The position numbers and the translations under genes were made by a program. A stretch of DNA of 5,555 nt, taken from contig JACCZZ010000332.1 of assembly GCA_013695715.1 (NCBI GenBank), positions 1 to 5,555 of the forward strand, in the 5' to 3' direction. The DNA comes from Chitinophagales bacterium (lineage in GTDB: Bacteria; Bacteroidota; Bacteroidia; Chitinophagales; UBA10324). Positions 1-5,109 of this stretch are shown in pieces (the first letter of the stretch is position 1; every line of letters starts with the position of its first letter). The notes below the pieces were generated by a model. That model worked only from the letters and a program-made list of their open reading frames with translations, was not told the origin of the DNA and made no database searches.

Positions 1-2
1 AC

Positions 3-65
3 ACGAGAGCTCAGGAAGAAAAACGAAAAGTAAAAAAAGAGGTTGGCTTTTCTTTCCGCATTTAA
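3..65 (+). CDS. possible 3' end of a plus-strand gene (partial, unidentified)
   Basis: From base 3 a frame is open to a TAA at 63-65 and encodes about 20 residues rich in Lys and Glu, ending in GFSFRI. The beginning lies outside the window, so the protein cannot be identified. Its stop shares the palindromic TTAA with the stop of porT on the other strand, a common arrangement for tightly packed convergent genes, and this is the main reason to list it. The alternating hydrophobic ending would suit a beta-strand terminus, but that is speculation. The stretch is too short to exclude a chance open frame, and other frames are also open to the left edge. Confidence 0.3.
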   Translation, partial: TRAQEEKRKVKKEVGFSFRI

Positions 66-796
66 CCTTCAAAGTGTATTGTGAACATTAGTGTCCGGGC
101 ATGCAACTTATCGAGCACCCGGGAAAAATTCAGGTTGTCATCGGGCCTTAAAATGTTTAACATCCCATATGAAACTTTTATTTCGGGAGAAATGATTACC
201 AGTGGAAGGTGAAATTCCATTCCTACCCCCCATTCCGCTCCAATATCATTTTTGTAAACCTTTACCAGATCTTCAGCAAGCCGCGCCTGAGCATTTGATT
301 GCATATCAACACTATACTTAAAACCACCTATCACATACATCCTGAAGTCTTTATATGGAGCCGACCTGTACTTTAGGTGGAGGGGAAATTCCAGATAAAC
401 TGATTCAATCTTTTTAACTGGAAGTGTATCAGCCGTGCTTATTTTATATTGAATACTTCTGTCAGAAAATGATAGGTCAGGAATGAATCTCAATTCAAAA
501 GATCGTGAAATATGATAGTCGGATAGAATGCCTAAACTAAATCCGGGGTTAGTAAGAGCATGTGCTTCTAGAATCTCATTTTGAGCAAGGTAGTTAGAGT
601 CGAGTGTGATTTTATAGTTAGAACGGTTTAGCGACATCGAAATTCCAAAATGAAAGTTGCGCCTGCTATACCTCTCATCATGCTCATAAATATTCATCTG
701 GGCTGATGCAGTTTGAGATAACAATAAGATGAAGAAAGCACTTAAGACTTGCTTCCTGTATAAATGGAACTTATTCCAAATGTGAGGGGTGTGCAT
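62..796 (-). CDS. porT: PorT-family outer-membrane beta-barrel protein (type IX secretion/gliding)
   Basis: This 244-residue protein resembles PorT/SprT, an outer-membrane or periplasm-facing beta-barrel protein needed for type IX secretion and gliding in Bacteroidetes. The N-terminus is a signal peptide: a basic stretch (K9, R14, K15), a hydrophobic core at about 18-28, and a likely signal peptidase I site after SASA-type residues near 32/33. The rest is alternating strands typical of a small barrel, with family-like segments YLEFPLHLKYRS (134-145), GGFKYSVDMQS (157-167) and SPEIKVSYGM (203-212). The start at 796 is preferred because the next Met (34) would remove the signal peptide and no GTG or TTG codon lies between. 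This puts the first 55 bases inside the end of menG, so translation is probably coupled to that gene. The menG-porT pairing is common in Bacteroidetes and supports the call. Identification is from recalled family features; it could be annotated simply as an outer-membrane beta-barrel protein. Confidence 0.85.
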   Translation of the reverse strand: MHTPHIWNKFHLYRKQVLSAFFILLLSQTASAQMNIYEHDERYSRRNFHFGISMSLNRSNYKITLDSNYLAQNEILEAHALTNPGFSLGILSDYHISRSFELRFIPDLSFSDRSIQYKISTADTLPVKKIESVYLEFPLHLKYRSAPYKDFRMYVIGGFKYSVDMQSNAQARLAEDLVKVYKNDIGAEWGVGMEFHLPLVIISPEIKVSYGMLNILRPDDNLNFSRVLDKLHARTLMFTIHFEG

Positions 797-1473
797 TGAG
801 TTTCTATAAATCCTGTTTTATCAAGAATGGCAGTAAAGTTTCTTCCATCTGGAAATGATTCCACTGAACGATGAAGGTATTCGTAGGCCATTTTATCATT
901 TGTGATCCAACTTCCTAAAGCAGGGCAGATCTTAGTAAAATAAAGGTGAAAGATCTGCTTGAACGGAAAGATGTAAGGTTTTGAAAATTCAAGAATCACC
1001 AGTCTGCCCCCTGTTTTCAGCACCCGAAACAGTTCACTTAATCCCTTATCCAGGTTTTCAAAATTTCTTACACCAAATGCAACGGTGACAGCATCGAATT
1101 TATTATCTTCATAAGGAAGGTTTTCAGAATCGGCTAACTGTAAATGAATCACTGATTCAAGCTTTTTTGCTTTTATTTTTTCTCTTCCTAATGCAAGCAT
1201 TTCACCAGAAATATCAACGCCTATAATTTCAGTGGGATGTAATGAAGCAAGTTCAAGTGCGACATCTGCGGTGCCTGTAGCTACATCTAAAATTATTTTT
1301 GGATGATGCTTCCTAAGCACTCTAACTATTTTTTTCCTCCATGAAACATCAATTCCAAAAGAAAGTAACCGGTTCATAAGGTCGTACCGAAAAGCAATAC
1401 GATCAAACATCAATGCTACCTGTTCTTTTTTTGGCAGAGGCATTCTGGCATATGGTACAATTTCTTCTTTCAT
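742..1473 (-). CDS. menG/ubiE: demethylmenaquinone methyltransferase (MenG/UbiE)
   Basis: This S-adenosylmethionine-dependent enzyme methylates demethylmenaquinone to menaquinone, the last step of the respiratory quinone pathway; Bacteroidetes generally use menaquinone and lack ubiquinone. Numbering from the start at 1473 (243 residues): the first family signature YDLMNRLLSFGIDVSW lies at 30-45, SAM motif I (LDVATGTAD) at 62-70, the acidic ribose-binding VDIS at 86-89, AFGVRNFENLDKG at 132-144, and the second signature RVLKTGGRLVILEFS at 150-164. It ends in the usual TFGISSIYTG. Length and ends are normal for the family. The frame stays open upstream to an ATG at 1542, but family members begin close to the KKEQVxxMFDxIAxRYD block, so the ATG at 1473 (or 1479, two codons upstream) is more likely. 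The first signature has Asp where the bacterial UbiE pattern usually has His, and the second has Thr in place of Pro/Val. It is the first gene of an operon with porT. Confidence 0.93.
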   Translation of the reverse strand: MKEEIVPYARMPLPKKEQVALMFDRIAFRYDLMNRLLSFGIDVSWRKKIVRVLRKHHPKIILDVATGTADVALELASLHPTEIIGVDISGEMLALGREKIKAKKLESVIHLQLADSENLPYEDNKFDAVTVAFGVRNFENLDKGLSELFRVLKTGGRLVILEFSKPYIFPFKQIFHLYFTKICPALGSWITNDKMAYEYLHRSVESFPDGRNFTAILDKTGFIETQCTPLTFGISSIYTGSKS

Positions 1474-1558
1474 GGTCATTGTAAAATTACTGAAAGTGAT
1501 ACATCCATAAACATTCTCTTTTCTTTGCATCCTCAGGTTCACCTATTACCTGTATAGA
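1474..1558. promoter_or_regulatory. divergent intergenic region between menG and engB
   Basis: This 85-bp gap must hold the start signals for menG (minus) and engB (plus). The best minus-strand match to the Bacteroidetes -7 element is TAATTTTA (consensus TAnnTTTG), just ahead of the menG ATG, which would make the mRNA nearly leaderless. The best plus-strand match is TTTCTTTG at 1520-1527 with no good -33 partner. Each has one mismatch, so neither is firm. No Shine-Dalgarno sequence precedes either gene. Confidence 0.3.
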
Positions 1559-2173
1559 ATGAATATTCAAACAGCAACATTTATTGGTAGTTATGTGGAA
1601 GAAAAAAGCTGCCCAACTAATGCACTTGCAGAGTTTGCTTTTATAGGAAGGTCGAATGTTGGAAAGTCTTCACTGATTAACATGCTTTGTAACCGTAAAG
1701 ATTTAGTAAAGATTTCAAGGTCACCCGGAAAAACCCAAACACTCAATTTTTTTCTGATCAACAACCAATTCTACTTCGTTGATCTGCCCGGGTATGGTTA
1801 TGCAAAAGTATCACGCGAAATGAGAAAGAAATGGGAGCTGATGATAAAAGAATACCTCACTTCGAGAGAGCCTTTGCAGTTTATTTTTATTTTGATTGAT
1901 GCTCGTCATGAGCCACAGAAGATAGATTTGGAGTTTGTAAATCAATTAATTGATTGGAAGCTGCCTTTTGGGCTGGTGTTTACAAAGAGCGACAAATCAG
2001 GAAAATCGAAGACCTGGGAAAACGTTCATCAATTTCATGATATTCTACGAAGCAGGAAAGAAACTATACCGGAAACATTTATTACCTCCGCAGAGACGAG
2101 GGAAGGAAAAGAAGAACTGCTTGGTTTTATTGAGCACCTAATAGATAATAAACTAGGTAAATACATTAAATAG
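1559..2173 (+). CDS. engB: ribosome biogenesis GTPase EngB (YihA/YsxC)
   Basis: EngB is a small cytoplasmic GTPase of the TrmE-Era-EngA-EngB group required for large-subunit ribosome assembly and usually essential. All GTP-binding motifs are visible in the 204-residue product: G1 P-loop GRSNVGKS at 30-37, the G2 region SPGKTQTLNFF at 55-65, G3 DLPG at 75-78 (followed by YGYAKV), G4 TKSD at 142-145 and G5 SAE at 177-179. The segment at 21-29 before the P-loop (ALAEFAFIG-type) and the single-domain length of about 200 residues are typical. The ATG at 1559 is the natural start, since family members begin only about 25-30 residues before the P-loop. There is no Shine-Dalgarno sequence, as is normal for Bacteroidetes. 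The gene diverges from menG and converges with the ykuK-like gene. Nothing in the motifs suggests loss of function. Confidence 0.96.
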   Translation: MNIQTATFIGSYVEEKSCPTNALAEFAFIGRSNVGKSSLINMLCNRKDLVKISRSPGKTQTLNFFLINNQFYFVDLPGYGYAKVSREMRKKWELMIKEYLTSREPLQFIFILIDARHEPQKIDLEFVNQLIDWKLPFGLVFTKSDKSGKSKTWENVHQFHDILRSRKETIPETFITSAETREGKEELLGFIEHLIDNKLGKYIK

Positions 2174-2185
2174 GAGAAATGTATT
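2160..2185. repeat. perfect 8-bp inverted repeat at the engB/ykuK-like junction
   Basis: Arms AATACATT (2160-2167) and AATGTATT (2178-2185) are exact reverse complements around a 10-base loop. The hairpin overlaps the last codons and stop of engB and ends 2 bases before the stop of the convergent gene. The stem is AT-rich (one G-C pair) and neither side has a clear T tract, so it is at best a weak bidirectional terminator or mRNA 3'-end hairpin. Chance is possible in such AT-rich sequence. Confidence 0.35.
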
Positions 2186-2187
2186 AA

Positions 2188-2658
2188 CTACACTACTTTG
2201 TTTGCGCAGCTCGAGCTTGCAAATGCCTCGGGTTTTGCTTTAAATGCAAAGCCCATCCCCAAGATGTATCCCATAGCTTCTTTCAGCGCAGTATTGGAGT
2301 GGAAGTTTGGATTGGTATTAATATCAGCATGTACTTCAAGGTCTACATCATAGGCATCAAGCAGATCACAAAGGCTGTATGCTATTTGAACTGATCGGGA
2401 TACTTCTTCAAGCATCCGCTCTTTAATGGATAGCTTAGCAGTAGATTTTTCATTATTAATATACATAAATCCACCCTTTTTTTCACGTAGAAAAACAATG
2501 ACGGTGGCAAATTCAGTGATTTTACCCCTTACCTGAGAGTCGGTGCCGATGCAAACCTTCAGCTTATTTCCTTCTTCTGATTCATATCGGATCGCCTCCT
2601 CCACAGCCTTAATTATGGGCATCCTGATTTTCTCTCCATTAAATTTGCGCCAGAGCAT
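2188..2658 (-). CDS. RNase H-like protein of the YkuK family (DUF458)
   Basis: The 156-residue product matches the YkuK/DUF458 family, predicted to have a ribonuclease H-like fold; its substrate and role are unknown. Features recognised: MLWRKFNGEK at the start, first strand with VCIGTDSQV (35-43) carrying Asp40, a second strand ATVIVFLREK (51-60), a helix with KERMLEEVSRS (79-89), LEVHADINTNP (107-117) with Asp112, and the well-conserved tail GMGFAFKAKPEAFASSSCANKV. Asp40, an acidic residue in the helix (Glu84 or Glu85) and Asp112 are plausible metal-binding positions by analogy with RNase H; this is inference. The start at 2658 fits the family N-terminus. The gene is apparently a single transcription unit, divergent from rpmE2, with a -7 element about 15 bases upstream. 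It has no signal peptide or membrane segment, so it is presumably cytoplasmic. Confidence 0.87.
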   Translation of the reverse strand: MLWRKFNGEKIRMPIIKAVEEAIRYESEEGNKLKVCIGTDSQVRGKITEFATVIVFLREKKGGFMYINNEKSTAKLSIKERMLEEVSRSVQIAYSLCDLLDAYDVDLEVHADINTNPNFHSNTALKEAMGYILGMGFAFKAKPEAFASSSCANKVV

Positions 2659-2672
2659 AGGATCTGTTTTTT

Positions 2673-2680
2673 CAAAATTA
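2673..2680 (-). promoter_or_regulatory. -7 promoter element for the ykuK-like gene
   Basis: Read on the minus strand the sequence is TAATTTTG, an exact match to the Bacteroidetes -7 consensus TAnnTTTG. It would place the transcription start about 10 bases before the ATG at 2658. No good TTTG lies at the expected -33 position (the sequence there is GGGT-like), so the promoter may be weak or depend on an activator. Confidence 0.5.
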
Positions 2681-2733
2681 TAATATTTGGAACATTGATA
2701 CCCATAATATTGGATTATTTATAAACAGCTCGC

Positions 2734-2764
2734 TTTGGCAATTTCAATCTTTGCTATATCTTTG
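2734..2764 (+). promoter_or_regulatory. Bacteroidetes-type promoter for rpmE2
   Basis: TTTG at 2734-2737 and TATCTTTG at 2757-2764 are both exact matches to the -33 (TTTG) and -7 (TAnnTTTG) elements of the Bacteroidetes primary sigma factor, separated by 19 bases, the expected spacing. The predicted transcript starts near 2770, giving a short leader of about 20 bases before the ATG at 2790. The leader lacks a Shine-Dalgarno sequence and ends in an A-rich stretch before the start codon, as is usual in this phylum. A strong constitutive promoter suits a ribosomal protein gene. Confidence 0.75.
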
Positions 2765-2789
2765 TCTCCCCTAAAAGAATTGTTACAAA

Positions 2790-3041
2790 ATGAGAAAAGG
2801 CATACATCCCGAAAATTACCGGTTCGTTGTATTTAAGGACATGTCGAACAATCAGACATTTGTTTCACGGTCATCTGCTCCGACAAGAGAAATGATCACC
2901 TTGGAAGATGGCAAGGAATATCCTCTTATAAAATTAGAGATTTCAAACACTTCACACCCCTATTATACTGGGAAGATGAAGCTTATTGACACTGCAGGCC
3001 GAATAGATAAGTTCAAAAAGAGATACGCTAAGAAAGGCTAA
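2790..3041 (+). CDS. rpmE2: 50S ribosomal protein L31, type B
   Basis: The 83-residue product is a small basic protein of the large ribosomal subunit. It shows the type B L31 pattern: MRKGIHPENYRFVVFKD at the start, a central DGKEYPLIKLEIS (about 40-52), then SHPYYTGKMKLIDTAGR and a lysine-rich tail ending FKKRYAKKG. It contains no cysteine, so it lacks the zinc-binding CxxC pairs of type A L31; type B is the zinc-independent (YtiA-like) form. The length of about 80-85 residues is normal. The gene stands alone, with its own consensus promoter upstream and a strong intrinsic terminator 22 bases after the stop. I see no obvious Zur-type operator in front, so expression is more likely constitutive than zinc-regulated, although this cannot be settled by eye. 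Confidence 0.96.
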   Translation: MRKGIHPENYRFVVFKDMSNNQTFVSRSSAPTREMITLEDGKEYPLIKLEISNTSHPYYTGKMKLIDTAGRIDKFKKRYAKKG

Positions 3042-3062
3042 TTGATAGCTATAGAAATATTG

Positions 3063-3088
3063 AGCCCTGCTTGCCCGCAGGGCTTTTT
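3063..3088 (+). terminator. intrinsic terminator after rpmE2
   Basis: Arms AGCCCTGC (3063-3070) and GCAGGGCT (3077-3084) form a perfect 8-bp GC-rich stem with a 6-base loop, followed by TTTTT (3084-3088) and then AATTT. This is a textbook Rho-independent terminator for the plus strand, 22 bases after the rpmE2 stop. The start codon of the next gene is only about 11 bases further on. Confidence 0.88.
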
Positions 3089-3099
3089 AATTTGGAACA

Positions 3100-4293
3100 A
3101 TGGCTGATAGAAATTTTATTCTTTTCGATGATGATTGCAGGGATCACCTTTTACCATTTACTTTCACCCGGCCGGTAAGTGAGATCAGGGTTGGTATTTT
3201 AACTATACGCGAAAAATGGCAGCGGTCTATGAATGTTAAGCCTTCATATCTGACCCAGCCATATCTCAGGAAAAAATTCCCGCTTACAACCAGTGATGTT
3301 AACTTTCTTATCAACGGATCTGTTCTGCCAGACCCTCGCCTTGTTTCACTGGTATTGGCATTAAAGCCCGGTGAAGCCATAGTTGAAAATGATATATTAA
3401 TTGCAGCATGTGTTGAAAATATAGATGCAGAGGCTGACAATCTCGATACTCAAGCTCTGATCAGCATAAGCAAGGTAATTGAGACCGCCACTCCTGGCAG
3501 GTTTGTAAGAAAATTAACTGATATCATCTCCAAAAACGGGGAAGCCTTGCGAGATGATTATAAGTTAATTACGTATGGCCGCCGATCAACCACGATTTTT
3601 GAATCTAACAGGGTAACAAATCGCCACGATATATTTGTTGAAGAAGGAGCCATTGTTGAATTTGCTTATCTAAATGCATCTAAAGGCCCTATTTATATCG
3701 GCAGGAACGCAGAGATCATGGAAGGATCTATGATACGTGGTCCCTTTGCATTATGCGAAGGCAGCATTGTGAAGATGGGAACAAGAATTTACTACCCTAC
3801 TACCATTGGTCCTCATTGTAGGGTTGCCGGTGAAATCAATAACACCGTAATTTTTGGGTATACTAATAAGGCACATGATGGATTTTTGGGTCATGCGGTG
3901 ATCGGCGAATGGTGCAACATTGGGGCGGATACTAACAATTCAAATCTTAAAAATGATTACAGCAACATCAGACTTTGGGATTATGCTTCATGGAAATTCG
4001 AAAATACTGGTCTGCAATTTTGTGGTTTGATGATGGGTGACCATTCCAAGTGCGGCATCAACACCATGTTTAATACCGGATCTGTTGTAGGAGTTTCTGC
4101 CAATATATTTGGTAATGGATTTCCGCGAAATTTCATTCCATCTTACTCATGGGGTGGCCCTGCAGGATTTACAGATTACAAAGTAGATAAAGCGCTCTCA
4201 GTGGCTAAATTGATGATGGAAAGACGAGGCATTGATTTAGAGGAAATAGATGCCGAAATCCTGAAATACATCTACGAATTACCTAATCGATAA
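3100..4293 (+). CDS. GlmU-family sugar nucleotidyltransferase/acyltransferase (Bacteroidetes type)
   Basis: This 397-residue protein matches the alternative GlmU family of Bacteroidetes, proposed to make UDP-N-acetylglucosamine for peptidoglycan and surface glycans where standard GlmU is absent. The N-terminal half (about 1-170) holds the family hallmark FDDD...LLPFTFTRPVSEIRVGILTIREKW (9-40) instead of the usual GxGTRM-type pyrophosphorylase loop. About 175-345 is a left-handed beta-helix built from hexapeptide repeats (IYIGRNAEIMEGS, AVIGEWCNIGADT). The segment NKAHDGFLGHAVIGEWCNIGA (256-276) resembles the GlmU acetyltransferase active-site region, His259 being near the position of the catalytic His; this alignment is by eye. 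A short helical tail (362-397) follows. The ATG at 3100 fits the family start. The gene follows the rpmE2 terminator closely and lies 47 bases ahead of tpiA on the same strand, probably one transcript. The two activities are family-level predictions; the exact sugar substrate is not shown by the sequence. Confidence 0.87.
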   Translation: MADRNFILFDDDCRDHLLPFTFTRPVSEIRVGILTIREKWQRSMNVKPSYLTQPYLRKKFPLTTSDVNFLINGSVLPDPRLVSLVLALKPGEAIVENDILIAACVENIDAEADNLDTQALISISKVIETATPGRFVRKLTDIISKNGEALRDDYKLITYGRRSTTIFESNRVTNRHDIFVEEGAIVEFAYLNASKGPIYIGRNAEIMEGSMIRGPFALCEGSIVKMGTRIYYPTTIGPHCRVAGEINNTVIFGYTNKAHDGFLGHAVIGEWCNIGADTNNSNLKNDYSNIRLWDYASWKFENTGLQFCGLMMGDHSKCGINTMFNTGSVVGVSANIFGNGFPRNFIPSYSWGGPAGFTDYKVDKALSVAKLMMERRGIDLEEIDAEILKYIYELPNR

Positions 4294-4340
4294 TATCTTA
4301 TACAAAAATAACATTAAGAGAGATCTAAAGCAAATTAAGC

Positions 4341-5102
4341 ATGAGAAAAAAAATCATTGCCGCAAACTGGAAGATGAATAAAACTATTAATGAAAGTATT
4401 CACCTGGTAGAAGAAACTTTATCTCTTTTGCCAGCAGATCATCCCCGTGATGCCGTTGTGATCCTCTGCCCACCCTTCATATCACTCGCAAAAGTTTCTG
4501 AAGCACTCCAAAACAATAAAAAAATTTTCTCCGGTGCCCAGAACTGTCATTGGGAAAATTTCGGTGCTTACACAGGAGAAATTTCTGCGGCAATGATAAA
4601 GTCGGCAGGGGCTGGTTATGTTATCCTGGGACATTCCGAACGCCGCCAATATTTTAATGAAACAAATGAGCAGCTTGCACAAAAAGCAAATACAGTCCTT
4701 TCAGAAGGTCTGATTCCTATTTTTTGTTGTGGCGAGCCATTAAACATACGTGAATCAAACACCCATTTTGAATTGCTGCAAGAACAGATAACAAAAGGAT
4801 TGTTTCACCTAATGGAAGATGAATTCCGCCACGTTATTATCGCTTATGAACCCGTATGGGCTATAGGTACCGGAAAAGTAGCCTCAGAGGAGCAAGCACA
4901 GGAGATGCATGAGTTTATACGTCACCTCATCCGCAAACAATATGGTGAAGAAGTAGCTGGACTTACTCCTATCATCTATGGAGGCAGCATGAAACCCTCT
5001 AATGCAAGGGGACTGCTGTCACAACCCGATGTAGATGGCGGATTGATCGGAGGAGCCTCGCTTGAGGCTGCAGACTTTGTAGAAATTATTAAAGCCGTTT
5101 AA
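4341..5102 (+). CDS. tpiA: triose-phosphate isomerase
   Basis: TpiA interconverts dihydroxyacetone phosphate and glyceraldehyde 3-phosphate in glycolysis and gluconeogenesis, as a cytoplasmic (beta/alpha)8-barrel dimer. The 253-residue product has every catalytic element: AANWKMN (7-13) with Asn9 and Lys11, GHSERR (97-102) with electrophile His98, YEPVWAIGTGK (169-179) with base Glu170 and the flexible loop 6, and the phosphate-binding YGGSMKP (213-219) and GGLIGGASL (233-241). Length is typical. The one deviation is Met218 where Val is usual in YGGSVKP, probably harmless. The ATG at 4341 gives the canonical MRKKIIAANWKMN start. It is 47 bases downstream of the GlmU-like gene with no clear promoter or terminator between them, and 7 bases upstream of prmA, so the three are probably cotranscribed. 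Confidence 0.98.
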   Translation: MRKKIIAANWKMNKTINESIHLVEETLSLLPADHPRDAVVILCPPFISLAKVSEALQNNKKIFSGAQNCHWENFGAYTGEISAAMIKSAGAGYVILGHSERRQYFNETNEQLAQKANTVLSEGLIPIFCCGEPLNIRESNTHFELLQEQITKGLFHLMEDEFRHVIIAYEPVWAIGTGKVASEEQAQEMHEFIRHLIRKQYGEEVAGLTPIIYGGSMKPSNARGLLSQPDVDGGLIGGASLEAADFVEIIKAV

Positions 5103-5109
5103 AATCTGC

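Noticed and set aside
1..61. Minus-strand signal-peptide-like frame after porT (LFLLFVFLPELSC read off the left edge), and a weak hairpin with a T-rich run
   Set aside because: The hydrophobic run comes from poly-T codons, has no convincing start codon, and the Cys context is a poor lipobox. The hairpin arms are only 5-6 A/T-rich bases, so no terminator is called.
1474..1542. Longer MenG start at ATG 1542 adding 23 residues
   Set aside because: The extra residues (MNLRMQRKENVYGC and following) resemble nothing in the family, and the conserved protein begins just after the ATG at 1473. The longer form would also take up most of the divergent region shared with engB.
1950..2141. 63-codon plus-strand open frame inside engB
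   Set aside because: It lies wholly inside engB in another frame, and its translation looks like a shifted reading of the engB codons without any domain.
3144..3440. 98-codon minus-strand open frame opposite the GlmU-like gene
   Set aside because: It is antisense to a well-supported gene, with no family resemblance and no start signals.
4294..4340. Possible separate promoter for tpiA in the 47-bp gap
   Set aside because: No TAnnTTTG-type element with a -33 partner is visible, so cotranscription with the upstream gene is simpler.
4482..4682. 66-codon minus-strand open frame opposite tpiA
   Set aside because: It is antisense to a fully conserved tpiA, with a cysteine/phenylalanine-rich shadow composition and no supporting context.
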